Of a stretch of DNA of 64,000 nt, positions 35,111-44,012 are shown piece after piece (within the stretch, counting starts at the first letter, position 1; each line of letters begins with the position of its first letter). The notes beneath the pieces were generated by a model that ran no database searches, was not told the origin of the DNA, and worked only from the letters and a program-made list of their open reading frames with translations. This DNA comes from Methylophilus sp. 5. GTDB taxonomy: Bacteria; Pseudomonadota; Gammaproteobacteria; Burkholderiales; Methylophilaceae. Made by a program: the position numbers and the translations under genes. The stretch spans positions 620,001 through 684,000 of the forward strand of contig NZ_KI911560.1 of NCBI RefSeq assembly GCF_000515275.1, written 5' to 3'.

Positions 35111-36109
35111 CTATTGCTGAACCGTGACATATTTCTCTGCAGCATAACGCTCGCTCAGGGCGCTAGGCGTCGTCAACAGCGCCGTGCGTACTGCGCTCAC
35201 CTCCTCCATCGGGCTTTTGCCAAACATGCGCTTAAACTCGCGACTGAACTGTGAGGCGCTCTCATAACCAACCTGACTCGCTGCCGAGATCGCGCTGAGG
35301 CCATCTTGCACCATCAGCAAGCGCGCTTTGTGCAAGCGTGTTTTCTTCAGGTACTGGATTGGTGACGTCGCCGTTACATCCCTGAACGCAGCGTGAAAAG
35401 ACGGCACACTCATGGCAGACACTGCCGCCAGTTTATCAACATTGAGTTCATTGGCATATTCGGCATGAATCAAGCGCAACGCCTTGCCGATTTTGCCCAT
35501 ATTGTTGTGGGTGCTGTGCGCCGCCAAAATGGCAGCCGCCTGCGACGATTGCAAGATGCGGTAATGAATCTCGCGGATAATGGCTTGCCCAAGCACGGTA
35601 GCTTCGGTTCTTGATTGCAAACATTCAAGCAATCTGACCACGGCATTAGATAAACGCATATCGAGTGGCGTTGAGCTAATGCCACTTTTGCCGTTGATGT
35701 TCATGGGCGCATCGTGCGCGACATTTAACAATAACTCAGACACCATAGACAAATTAATGCGGATAGAGATGGCCAGCAATGGCTCCTCCGCCGAGGCAAT
35801 GGTTTCACTTTCAAACGGCAGTGGCACTGACAAAATTAAAAACTGCTGCGGGTTGTATTGATACACTTCACCACCCAGATAACCAATCTTGCGGCCCTGG
35901 CACACAAAGACGATGCTGGGCTCATAAAACACCGGGCTACGCGGAATCGCCCGATTCCAGCGCATCAGCTTAACGCCATCGAGTGCGGTGAGGGTGAATC
36001 CTTCTGTGGGCGTCAGCGTCGACAGCAGTGCAATGGTGCGGTCCCGGTCGTGCGCGTGCCAGCATTCAGTATTACTCATAATAGTTAAGAGAACAAAGTA
36101 ATTAGGCAT
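35111..36109 (-). CDS. AraC family transcriptional regulator
   Basis: Up to 332 residues. The N-terminal half is the AraC_N cupin-like sensor (SPVFYEPSIVFVCQGRKIGYLG, LILSVPLPFESET). The C-terminal half has two helix-turn-helix motifs, with VDKLAAVSAMSVPSFHAAFR and AISAASQVGYESASQFSREFKR followed by FGKSPMEE. The start may be 36109 or the ATG at 36079; neither has a clear ribosome binding site. The gene lies 174 bp upstream of the zinc alcohol dehydrogenase, on the same strand. The inducer is unknown but aldehydes are plausible. Confidence 0.85.
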   Translation of the reverse strand: MPNYFVLLTIMSNTECWHAHDRDRTIALLSTLTPTEGFTLTALDGVKLMRWNRAIPRSPVFYEPSIVFVCQGRKIGYLGGEVYQYNPQQFLILSVPLPFESETIASAEEPLLAISIRINLSMVSELLLNVAHDAPMNINGKSGISSTPLDMRLSNAVVRLLECLQSRTEATVLGQAIIREIHYRILQSSQAAAILAAHSTHNNMGKIGKALRLIHAEYANELNVDKLAAVSAMSVPSFHAAFRDVTATSPIQYLKKTRLHKARLLMVQDGLSAISAASQVGYESASQFSREFKRMFGKSPMEEVSAVRTALLTTPSALSERYAAEKYVTVQQ

Positions 36110-36267
36110 TTATATTACGCTTAAATGTCTTTAATCACCAATATGCAAATAGGATTAGGCAATCATTTCATATTTTTTAACTTTTCAGCGATGGCTGGCC
36201 CGCTTACACTGCCCCATATTGCAATTGGATTGATTGCAATATTTTTTTGGAGAAAGGGATAGTCGTG

Positions 36268-38205
36268 ATGAAAAATCAACTCATAACAGGTCTGATCGGT
36301 GCCATGTTCGCTACGTTGGCAACCTCTGCCTGGGCAGACATTCATGATGTGCGTGCTAACTTAAACAAGCTGCATGTGCCGGATGGCTTTCATGTGGAAG
36401 TGTATGCAGAAGTCCCTGGTGCGCGCCAAATGGCGCTCGGCACCAATGGTAATGTGTATGTGGGCACCCGTGGCAGCAAAGTGTATGCCGTGGTCGATAA
36501 AAACAAAGACCATAAAGCCGACCAGGTGGTGACTATTCTTGACGACCTGACTGTTGGCAATGGTGTGGCCATGGTGGATGGGCATTTATATGTGGCCGAG
36601 CAACACCGCATCACGCGTTATGCCGCCCCCGATTTTGATTTAACGCTGCCGTTTAAGGTCATGCGTGAAGTGATTTACGACAAACTGCCCAACAAAGCAC
36701 ATCACGGCTGGCGCTATCTGGCGGCAGGCCCCGACAACAAGCTCTATGTCACGCTGGGCGCACCGTGCAACATTTGTGACCCCACAGGCATTGAAGCCTC
36801 GATTATTCGTATGAACCCAGACGGCAGCCAGGTAGAAACGTTTGCCAAAGGCGTGCGTAACTCGGTGGGCATGGACTTTCAGCCGGGCAGCAATACCTTA
36901 TTTTTTACGGATAATGGCGTAGACCTGCTGGGGGCTGATATTCCTCATGATGAGCTCAACGCTGCGCCTAAAGCAGGTTTGCATTTTGGCTTTCCATACT
37001 ATGCGGGTGGCGATGCGCGCGACCCGAATTGGAAAAACAAAACGCCGCCTACTGACGTGACCCAGCCGGTGGCTGAGTTTCAGGCACACACTGCCAACCT
37101 GGGCTTTAAGTTTTATACCGGCAAGCAGTTTCCAGCTGAGTATCAGGGCAATGCCGTGATTGCACAACATGGTTCATGGAACCGCAAAGTGCCTGTGGGT
37201 TACCAGTTGGTACGTGTCACGTTTGACGCACAGCAGCAAGTTAAAGAAACCAAGCCGTTTATTGATGGCTGGCTGAGTGCAGAAGGTGAAGTTTGGGGCC
37301 GCCCTACCGATGTCTTGCAATTACCGGATGGCTCATTGCTGGTGTCAGATGACTACAATGGCGTGATTTACCGCGTTAGCTACGATGGCAAAACACATAG
37401 CGCAGCCACGGCAACGACTGAAGCCAATACCTTGAGCGGTTTGGTGATGCCTGAGTCTGTGTTTGCCACACCAGAAGGTGTCACTTATGTGTCTGAAATC
37501 GGCGAGTTTGGCAAACTGGGGGACGGCAAAATCACCCGCATTGCCACCGACGGCACACGCACGACCTTGGCTGATGGCTTGAATGACCCCAAAGGCCTGG
37601 ATATGTTTGATGGCCAATTGTACGTCGCCGACATGGACCGCGTGGTGCGCATTGATGCGAACAGCGGTGTACAAACCGTGATTGCTGCCGCGAGCGCGTT
37701 TCCACAAAAACCCGTCTTTTTAAATGACATTGAAATCGACGGCCTGGGCAACGTATACGTTTCTGACAGCGGCGATGACCATGGCAATGGCGCAGGCATT
37801 TTTAAAATTACGCCAGAGGGCAAATTAACCCAGGTGCTTAAAGCCAAAGCAGGCATTAAACGCCCCAATGGCTTACTGATGGACGGCCCGGACCGCTTGC
37901 TGGTGGCAGACTTTGGCACAGGCAAACTGTTCAGCGTGCAAATAGGTGGCAAAAAAACCAGCGTGACTTTGCTTAACCAGGGCTTTGGCGGCGCCGATGG
38001 CCTGGTGAGAGATGCCAATGGTTTGCTGTATGTCAGCGACTGGGCAGGCGGCAATGTCTGGCAACTGACCGAGCCAAAAGCCACACCGCAACGCATCATT
38101 CAGGGCTATCAATCCGCTGCAGATATCAGCTTGTCTGCAGATGGCAAAGCACTGTTGATTCCTGATATGAAAGCAGGCACGCTACACACGGTGCCGATTC
38201 GTTAA
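36268..38205 (+). CDS. Periplasmic sorbosone dehydrogenase-like protein with second propeller domain
   Basis: A 645-residue secreted protein. The signal peptide is MKNQLITGLIGAMFATLATS...WA, cut before DIHDV. Residues 30-370 match the soluble PQQ glucose/sorbosone dehydrogenase propeller, with HHGWRYLAAGPDNKLYVTLGA and FQAHTANLGFKFYTGKQFP, and a CNIC pair. Residues 390-645 form a second propeller-like part of SMP-30/NHL type, with LNDPKGLDMFDGQLYVADMD and NDIEIDGLGNVYVSDSGDD. ATG 36268 is preferred to the upstream start at 36247 because AAAGGGATAG precedes it and it places the signal at the N-terminus. Sugar or alcohol oxidation in the periplasm is inferred. Confidence 0.82.
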   Translation: MKNQLITGLIGAMFATLATSAWADIHDVRANLNKLHVPDGFHVEVYAEVPGARQMALGTNGNVYVGTRGSKVYAVVDKNKDHKADQVVTILDDLTVGNGVAMVDGHLYVAEQHRITRYAAPDFDLTLPFKVMREVIYDKLPNKAHHGWRYLAAGPDNKLYVTLGAPCNICDPTGIEASIIRMNPDGSQVETFAKGVRNSVGMDFQPGSNTLFFTDNGVDLLGADIPHDELNAAPKAGLHFGFPYYAGGDARDPNWKNKTPPTDVTQPVAEFQAHTANLGFKFYTGKQFPAEYQGNAVIAQHGSWNRKVPVGYQLVRVTFDAQQQVKETKPFIDGWLSAEGEVWGRPTDVLQLPDGSLLVSDDYNGVIYRVSYDGKTHSAATATTEANTLSGLVMPESVFATPEGVTYVSEIGEFGKLGDGKITRIATDGTRTTLADGLNDPKGLDMFDGQLYVADMDRVVRIDANSGVQTVIAAASAFPQKPVFLNDIEIDGLGNVYVSDSGDDHGNGAGIFKITPEGKLTQVLKAKAGIKRPNGLLMDGPDRLLVADFGTGKLFSVQIGGKKTSVTLLNQGFGGADGLVRDANGLLYVSDWAGGNVWQLTEPKATPQRIIQGYQSAADISLSADGKALLIPDMKAGTLHTVPIR

Positions 38206-38214
38206 TGGTCTGAC

Positions 38215-38244
38215 AAAAGCCCGGTATTTCGCCGGGCTTTTTTA
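38215..38244 (+). terminator. Terminator after the dehydrogenase-like gene
   Basis: AAAAGCCCGG (38215-38224) pairs with CCGGGCTTTT (38232-38241), followed by further T. It lies 10 bp after the stop codon. Confidence 0.9.
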
Positions 38245-38344
38245 TTCACCTAAGCGTTTAGCTGTATGTCACAATGCCAGGCACAGGCCTGCTAACCGGC
38301 GGCCTGAACTCGAAAAATACTTATCTTTTTGTTTGGAGACTTTC

Positions 38345-38632
38345 ATGAATAAACTGGTGATTGCCTTGTTGTTATCTTGTGTCTGTATGTCTGTGTATGC
38401 AGGCCCGCAACAGGAAAAAATGAAAACCTGTAATGCTGATGCTAAAACCAAAGCCCTCGCAGGCGATGAGCGCAAAGCCTTTATGAAAACCTGTTTGTCG
38501 GCTGACGGCGCAAGTGCAGGCTTAACCGCACAACAAAACAAAATGAAAACCTGTAATGCTGACGCTAAAACCAAAGCCCTGGCAGGTGACGAACGCAAAG
38601 CCTTTATGAAAACCTGCTTATCAGCCAAATAA
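38345..38632 (+). CDS. PsiF repeat protein, secreted
   Basis: A 95-residue protein. The signal peptide MNKLVIALLLSCVCMSVYA is followed by two copies of a 28-residue PsiF unit, each starting KMKTCNADAKTKALAGDERK and ending MKTCLS. The copies are identical in amino acids. PsiF is a phosphate-starvation-inducible periplasmic protein of unknown function. ATG 38345 with TTTGGAGACTTTC before it is preferred over the ATG at 38333. Confidence 0.85.
   Translation: MNKLVIALLLSCVCMSVYAGPQQEKMKTCNADAKTKALAGDERKAFMKTCLSADGASAGLTAQQNKMKTCNADAKTKALAGDERKAFMKTCLSAK
38417..38623 (+). repeat. Tandem PsiF-coding repeats
   Basis: Two 84-bp units, at 38417-38500 and 38540-38623, encode the same 28 residues with a few silent differences. 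They are separated by 39 bp, consistent with an internal duplication. Confidence 0.8.
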
Positions 38633-38656
38633 ACACTTTAATACGCAGCACCCACA

Positions 38657-38690
38657 TCGCCTGCTGGCTTGCCGCAGGCGATTTTTTTAT
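38657..38690 (+). terminator. Terminator after the PsiF gene
   Basis: TCGCCTGC (38657-38664) pairs with GCAGGCGA (38674-38681) and is followed by seven T. Confidence 0.88.
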
Positions 38691-38823
38691 TATTATTTTT
38701 CTCAGCCACGTCTAAAGTTTCTTTATATTCTGCCGTTAATTGAGTTAGCCCTTGTTGCGCCTACCTAAACAGGTGAACGCACCAGGCCCTGACTGATGTG
38801 CTCAAATACTGGGACACCATGGT

Positions 38824-40392
38824 ATGAATACCGACATGACAAGACTGGCCAGTAAACTGATTCCCGCCCTTGCCGCGCTGGCACATCAAACCGCCTCGGC
38901 GGTGCCTGCCGAGCTTGCAAGCACCAAGAGCAGCGCCTCGTTTAATCATACCGGCATCACGGCTATTTCTATTGTGTGCGTGTTATTGCTGTATCAATTC
39001 TGGCGCTTTTATCAGCGCGCACAGCGCAGAGAGGCGGACATCAGGCTGCAGCTTTGGCGCCAGGCCAATTATGACTACCTGACACAACTGCCTAACCGTT
39101 ACCTGCTACAAAAGTGCCTGGAAGAGGCCATTGCCGATTGCCAGCAATCGCAACAACCCTTGGGATTATTGCTGATCGACCTCGATGGCTTTAAAGATGT
39201 GAATGATATTGCTGGCCATGCGGTGGGCGATCGTTTGCTGCAAAATGCGGCTTTGCGCATCCAGTCTTGTGCCCGCAGCGGTAACACCACCGCTAAACTA
39301 GGCGGCGACGAGTTTGTGGTGGTGATCCCCAAACCGCGTGATATTCAAGTGCTGCATGAGATTGGCGCAAAGATTGTAGACACCATACGCTCGCCGTTTT
39401 ACATTGAAGACAATCAATACTTTGTCACCGCCAGCATCGGCATTGCCGTTTTTCCTGACCATAGCAGATCGGGTGAAGAACTGATGATGTTCGCCGATCA
39501 GGCCTTGTATGCCGCCAAACGTGCAGGTAAAAATCAATATCAGTTTTTTACGCAAACCATGCAACGCGAAATCCGCGACCGCATCTCACTGACCAACGAC
39601 CTACGTTCAGCAGTGGCTAACGGTGAATTGCACCTGGTTTATCAACCGATTTACCAACTGCACGACCTGCGGCTGATCAAAGCTGAAGCGCTAATCCGCT
39701 GGCAACATCCAACCCGCGGTGCCATCCCGCCCGATGTGTTTATTCCACTGGCTGAAGAGTCGGGGGTCATTATCGAGATTGGCAAGTGGATTTTTGATGA
39801 AGTGCTGCGTGACTTATCTGCCATTGACCTGCTGCGTTTGCAAGGCACGCAAATTAGCCTCAATATTTCTCCGGTGCAATTTGCACACCCGCAACACCTG
39901 ATGGCGTTTATCAAACGCCTGCAACGCTCTAACATCCCCTGCGAGCGCTTTTGCTTTGAGATTACCGAGGGCCTGCTATTAGAGCCATCCAGAGTCACGC
40001 AAGACACCCTTAAAAACGTTAAGCAGGCGGGCATCAAGCTCTCGATAGACGATTTTGGCACTGGTTATTCTGCGCTAGGGTATCTCAAAAAATATCAAAT
40101 AGATTACGTCAAAATCGACAAGTCATTTATTAAAAACCTGGAGGTCGATAATTATGACTTTATTCTGTGCCGATCTATCATTCAGATGGCGCATGAGCTC
40201 AATATCAAGTTGATTGCGGAAGGGGTTGAGAATGCCCGCCAGGAGAGCATTCTCAAGGTGATTAACTGTGACTTTATTCAAGGCTTTTTGCATGGCAGAC
40301 CAACTATGTTTAGCTCTCTGCTGGAACAAGTGTATCAGCAGGCAGCGCATCAAAACGGGCACAACCAGCTTAGCAACCAAACCAAACATTAA
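38824..40392 (+). CDS. Membrane GGDEF-EAL cyclic-di-GMP protein
   Basis: A 522-residue protein. One membrane helix at about residues 44-60 (TAISIVCVLLLYQFWRF) precedes a GGDEF domain with KLGGDEFVVVI intact and an EAL domain with KAEALIRWQHPTRG, DDFGTGYSALGYL and KIDKSFIKNL. All the named motifs of both cyclase and phosphodiesterase are kept, so it may do either. There is no sensor domain beyond a short N-terminal region. A terminator lies on each side, so it is a single-gene unit. Confidence 0.9.
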   Translation: MNTDMTRLASKLIPALAALAHQTASAVPAELASTKSSASFNHTGITAISIVCVLLLYQFWRFYQRAQRREADIRLQLWRQANYDYLTQLPNRYLLQKCLEEAIADCQQSQQPLGLLLIDLDGFKDVNDIAGHAVGDRLLQNAALRIQSCARSGNTTAKLGGDEFVVVIPKPRDIQVLHEIGAKIVDTIRSPFYIEDNQYFVTASIGIAVFPDHSRSGEELMMFADQALYAAKRAGKNQYQFFTQTMQREIRDRISLTNDLRSAVANGELHLVYQPIYQLHDLRLIKAEALIRWQHPTRGAIPPDVFIPLAEESGVIIEIGKWIFDEVLRDLSAIDLLRLQGTQISLNISPVQFAHPQHLMAFIKRLQRSNIPCERFCFEITEGLLLEPSRVTQDTLKNVKQAGIKLSIDDFGTGYSALGYLKKYQIDYVKIDKSFIKNLEVDNYDFILCRSIIQMAHELNIKLIAEGVENARQESILKVINCDFIQGFLHGRPTMFSSLLEQVYQQAAHQNGHNQLSNQTKH

Positions 40393-40420
40393 AGGCGCAC
40401 AAATGCGCGCCTTTAATGTT
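40385..40420. terminator. Bidirectional terminator, GGDEF-EAL / ctaB
   Basis: A 14-bp stem, AACATTAAAGGCGC (40385-40398) and GCGCCTTTAATGTT (40407-40420), lies between the convergent genes; it includes the stop codon of the plus-strand gene. Confidence 0.78.
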
Positions 40421-40460
40421 TGGATAGCTGGTTATTCAATACCAGCTAGATTAAAACCGG

Positions 40461-41357
40461 TTATATCAAGTAATGGTCTAGCAACAACACAGCAAACATC
40501 AGGCTCAGATAAATAATTGAATATTTAAAGGTTGTTTTAGCGAGCGCGTCTGAGTAGTGGCGGTACAGGCTGATCACATAGTACATAAAAATCAGATTGA
40601 GTACGATGGCCGATGCCAGATACAGCCAACCACTCATGCCCAGGCCATACGGCATCATCGAAACCACCACCAGAATAATGGTATACAACACAATATGCAG
40701 CAAGGTGAATTGCTCGCCATGCGTGACCGGCAACATCGGCATGCCGACTTTGGCATACTCTTCACGGCGATACAACGCCAGCGCCCAAAAATGCGGCGGC
40801 GTCCAGGCAAAAATAATCAGGAACATCACCAGCGCCTCTGGCGAGACGGTATTATTCACCGCCGCCCAGCCCAGAATCGGCGGCATGGCACCTGAAGCCC
40901 CGCCAATGACAATATTCATCGGCGTGGCTGGCTTGAGAAACACAGTGTAAATCACCGCGTAGCCAACAAATGTGCCCAGCGTGAGCCACATGGTCAGCGG
41001 GTTGACCCAGTAATACAAAATGCTTAAGCCGACGCCACCAAGCACGCTGGCAAATAGCAGCGTCTCCATTTGCGATAACTGCCCGGTCGGTATCGGACGT
41101 GCACGGGTACGCGCCATCATGGCATCAATCTTATGCTCGATGAGGCAGTTAAATGCCGCCGCGGCACCTGAGGCAAAGGCAATGCCCACCGTGGCCGCCA
41201 GCAATACCGAGAGAGGCACCATGCCGGGCGTGGCCATGAGCATACCGATGATGGCGGTAAACACGATCAAGGCGGTTACCCTTGGTTTACAGAGTGCATA
41301 AAAACTGCGCATCCCCATGCTGGCCGAGGCCAATTGTGTCATCCAGGCTGTTTGCAT
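40461..41357 (-). CDS. ctaB: Haem O synthase (protoheme IX farnesyltransferase)
   Basis: A 298-residue UbiA-family enzyme that adds a farnesyl group to haem B, giving haem O. The prenyltransferase motif is [20 protein letters not shown], and the second aspartate motif region precedes [19 protein letters not shown]. It is a polytopic inner membrane protein. AGGGGAACAAT precedes ATG 41357. It is the last gene of the oxidase cluster, 16 bp after ctaA, with which it makes haem A for the CtaD subunit. Confidence 0.95.
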   Translation of the reverse strand: MQTAWMTQLASASMGMRSFYALCKPRVTALIVFTAIIGMLMATPGMVPLSVLLAATVGIAFASGAAAAFNCLIEHKIDAMMARTRARPIPTGQLSQMETLLFASVLGGVGLSILYYWVNPLTMWLTLGTFVGYAVIYTVFLKPATPMNIVIGGASGAMPPILGWAAVNNTVSPEALVMFLIIFAWTPPHFWALALYRREEYAKVGMPMLPVTHGEQFTLLHIVLYTIILVVVSMMPYGLGMSGWLYLASAIVLNLIFMYYVISLYRHYSDALAKTTFKYSIIYLSLMFAVLLLDHYLI

Positions 41358-41373
41358 ATTGTTCCCCTATTTT

Positions 41374-42360
41374 TTAATATGACGCTCTAATTGATGTATT
41401 GAATACTCTGGCGTTAATGGCGACCAGCCACACACCCAACAATGCTGCCCCTGCGTTGTGCAATACCGCCAGCACCAACGGCAATTGCAACAACAAATTA
41501 CCAATGCCAATAGTCACTTGGCCCAGCACGACTGCCAGCAGACCCCATGCCAGCACTCTTGTAGCCGCACGTTGCAACAACAGCCTGACACTGACCATCA
41601 TCCAGCCCAATACCACCAGCGCGCCAAGGCGATGCACCCACTGAATCGCCGTCAGTGCACTCAGGTGCAGTTGACCGCCATCGCGACTTTCACCCAGTGC
41701 CCGCGTGAGGTAAAACGCCTCTCCAACATCCATGTCCGGCCACCACACACCATGGCAGGTTGGAAAATCCGTACACGCCAATGCGGCATAGTTACTGCTG
41801 GTCCAGCCGCCCAGCAACACTTGCAATATCCAAACCACTAACGCCAGTTGCAGCCAGCGTTGCTGGCTAGCGGGCAAGGCAACCTGCTGCTGGCTGCTAT
41901 GGCGAAAGGCGACCCAGCATAGCAATGCCAAGGTCGTCATGCCGCCCAGCAAGTGCAAAGTCACAATCACCGGCTTGAGCAGCAGGGTGACCGTCCACAT
42001 GCCAAGCAGTGCCTGCATCACAATCAACACCACCAAGCCTGCCGATAACTGCCAAGGCGTTTTAATTACTTGCCGCTGACGATAAGCCAGCACAGCCAAT
42101 GCCACCACTAGCAAGCCCAAACTGCCAGCCAGATAACGGTGCGCCATTTCTTTCCATGCCTTGGCATGTACGACAGGCTTATCCGGGTAAGCTTGCTGTG
42201 CAGACTGAATAGCGGACTCACTTTGCGGCACGGTCAGGGCGCCATAACAACCAGGCCAGTCCGGGCAGCCTAATCCGGCATCTGACAGCCGCACATACGA
42301 GCCAAGCACCACCACACAAAAAGCCACAATCGCAGCCAACACACTCAACGCTTTAAACAT
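41374..42360 (-). CDS. ctaA: Haem A synthase
   Basis: A 328-residue COX15/CtaA protein with about eight helices in two repeats. GSYVRLSDAGLGCPDWPGCYG at the N-terminus is the family hallmark, with the conserved cysteines, and EMAHRYLAGSLG and QWVHRLGALVVLG carry haem-ligand histidines. It oxidises haem O to haem A in the inner membrane. It lies 3 bp after the CxxxC assembly protein gene and 16 bp before ctaB. Confidence 0.95.
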   Translation of the reverse strand: MFKALSVLAAIVAFCVVVLGSYVRLSDAGLGCPDWPGCYGALTVPQSESAIQSAQQAYPDKPVVHAKAWKEMAHRYLAGSLGLLVVALAVLAYRQRQVIKTPWQLSAGLVVLIVMQALLGMWTVTLLLKPVIVTLHLLGGMTTLALLCWVAFRHSSQQQVALPASQQRWLQLALVVWILQVLLGGWTSSNYAALACTDFPTCHGVWWPDMDVGEAFYLTRALGESRDGGQLHLSALTAIQWVHRLGALVVLGWMMVSVRLLLQRAATRVLAWGLLAVVLGQVTIGIGNLLLQLPLVLAVLHNAGAALLGVWLVAINARVFNTSIRASY

Positions 42361-42363
42361 GAC

Positions 42364-42984
42364 TTAGCCTGCCCAGGAAGCCTTTAACAATTTCATTAAA
42401 TCTTTACGTATCCACTTGGCTTCCAGCTCAGGGCCATACTGCATCATCACATTGCCGAGAGGGTCAATAAAATAAACGCGATGGGCGTCAAGCGTGTTTT
42501 GCCCACCACCACTGAGCATGCTGCCCAACGCGGCGACCTGCTCCGGCTCGCCATTAATAATCAGCAAATCAGGATAGCGGGCACGAATGGCCGACGTGTC
42601 GGCCTGCTGGGTAATCAGCACACGCTGCACGCGTATCATGTCTTTATATAACGAAACATAAATCTGCCGCATGTCGTATAAACGCTGCATACAAGGCGCA
42701 TCGCACTCACGCGCGATTAGCGCAATGTTCCATTTATCCTGCCAAAATGCGGGCAATGCCTGCTGCCTGTCACTGACCCAATGCGTCGTATGTGCGATAG
42801 ACACTGGCGGCTGAATCAACTCGCCATAACTTTTACCAGTGGGCCGCCAGTCAAACTTAATCATGGCGACAACGACCAATAACGGCACCGTAAAAAAGAT
42901 CGCCAGCAATAAAAAAATCATGCGGCCTTTACGCTGTTGTGCCTGATCCAGCACTGCCAAAGCATTTGTTTCTTCGTGGGTCAT
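42364..42984 (-). CDS. Membrane-anchored thioredoxin-fold protein of the oxidase cluster (Sco-like)
   Basis: A 206-residue protein with one helix at about residues 22-41 (MIFLLLAIFFTVPLLVVVAM) and a periplasmic domain. That domain holds ARECDAPCMQRLYDMRQIY, a CxxxC motif of the type that binds copper in Sco/SenC proteins, and HRVYFIDPLGNVMMQYG, the strand typical of that fold. ATG 42984 is chosen so that the anchor is near the N-terminus; the longer frame to 43053 overlaps the SURF1 gene. It stands between SURF1 and ctaA, so a role in oxidase assembly is likely; copper delivery is inferred. Confidence 0.78.
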   Translation of the reverse strand: MTHEETNALAVLDQAQQRKGRMIFLLLAIFFTVPLLVVVAMIKFDWRPTGKSYGELIQPPVSIAHTTHWVSDRQQALPAFWQDKWNIALIARECDAPCMQRLYDMRQIYVSLYKDMIRVQRVLITQQADTSAIRARYPDLLIINGEPEQVAALGSMLSGGGQNTLDAHRVYFIDPLGNVMMQYGPELEAKWIRKDLMKLLKASWAG

Positions 42985-42986
42985 AT

Positions 42987-43712
42987 TCACGCCCGTTTCT
43001 CCACCATTTGAGTCAAACCGATCACCAAGCTCGCCACGGCAAAGCCAAACCACTGGTAAGCATAACTGAGATTTTTTTCCACTTGCCCGGCTGGCACATC
43101 CCAGTGGCGCAGATAACCATCGCCAACAGCGGGGTCCAGCTTTAAAATCACATCAGGGAACGTATAAGGCACATGCTGACGCAAGTAAGTAAAGTCGAGC
43201 ACTGGCTGTACAGGTTGCCATGCTAAGCCTGGTTTATCCAACCTGAACCCCACCTTTTTTTGCTGCCAAAACAAACCTTTAATTACTTGCTCGGCCGGTG
43301 AAGTTGTAATCTCAGGTGTTTTTTGGTGATCAGCAAAGCCTGCCAGCCAACCGCGGTTAACCCAAATCACATGCTGCTGATCACTGAGTAAAAAAGGGGT
43401 AATGACATGAAATCCGGCTTGCCCTTGCTCTAGCTGGTTATCAAGAAAAAAAGCGAATTGCGGCAGATAATGCCCTTGGAACGTGACTGTTTGCAGATGC
43501 AACGCGCTCACCTTATCAGGAGAATCCAACGCTTGCGCCTGTGGCTGAATAACATCGCCATCATGCGCCAATGCGCGCGTAATCTCCTGCTTTTGCTCGG
43601 CCTTGTGCCATTGCCACAAACCAAGCTTAATACAGCTCCAGATTGCAACTACCATCACAGACAACACCAGCCAGCGCACACGAACGACATAATTTCCCAA
43701 GGGTATTTGCAT
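42987..43712 (-). CDS. SURF1 family oxidase assembly protein
   Basis: A 241-residue protein with one membrane helix at each end (LVLSVMVVAIWSCIKLGLWQW and AYQWFGFAVASLVIGLTQM). The periplasmic domain has FQGHYLPQFAFFLDNQLEQG and VWVNRGWLAG, both typical of SURF1. It helps insert haem A into subunit I. ATG 43712 is preferred over the frame start at 43742. It is 2 bp upstream of the Sco-like gene. Confidence 0.92.
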   Translation of the reverse strand: MQIPLGNYVVRVRWLVLSVMVVAIWSCIKLGLWQWHKAEQKQEITRALAHDGDVIQPQAQALDSPDKVSALHLQTVTFQGHYLPQFAFFLDNQLEQGQAGFHVITPFLLSDQQHVIWVNRGWLAGFADHQKTPEITTSPAEQVIKGLFWQQKKVGFRLDKPGLAWQPVQPVLDFTYLRQHVPYTFPDVILKLDPAVGDGYLRHWDVPAGQVEKNLSYAYQWFGFAVASLVIGLTQMVEKRA

Positions 43713-43761
43713 TTTCCAGCTTACAGCCCATAATGTGACCAACTTAACGCGAGATCACATC

Positions 43762-43962
43762 ATGTTCATTAAAATTGTCACCATTTTGATACTGATTGTC
43801 ATTGTTGGCAGCCTATTCTCTGCCCTGCTCTTTTTGCTCAAAGACAAAAGTGGTTCCGACCGCACTGTAAAAGCCCTGACCATGCGCATCGGCTTATCTA
43901 TTGCCCTGTTTCTTGGCTTGATCGTTGCAGCCCATTTTGGCTATATAGGCCACACACTTTAA
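43762..43962 (+). CDS. Twin transmembrane protein (DUF2909)
   Basis: A 66-residue protein with two helices: IVTILILIVIVGSLFSALLFLL and GLSIALFLGLIVAAHFGYI. DUF2909 genes sit beside the oxidase genes in many betaproteobacteria and the product may be an assembly or structural factor. It is encoded on the opposite strand from its neighbours, divergent from SURF1. ATG 43762 is chosen over 43735, which has a hydrophilic N-terminal extension. Confidence 0.82.
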   Translation: MFIKIVTILILIVIVGSLFSALLFLLKDKSGSDRTVKALTMRIGLSIALFLGLIVAAHFGYIGHTL

Positions 43963-43979
43963 ACCATCACACACTTGCT

Positions 43980-44007
43980 AAAAAGGGCGCGAATGGCGCC
44001 CTTTTTT
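43980..44007. terminator. Terminator between DUF2909 and ctaE
   Basis: AAAAAGGGCGC pairs with GCGCCCTTTTT around a 5-nt loop, between convergent genes. Confidence 0.9.
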
Positions 44008-44012
44008 ATTCA

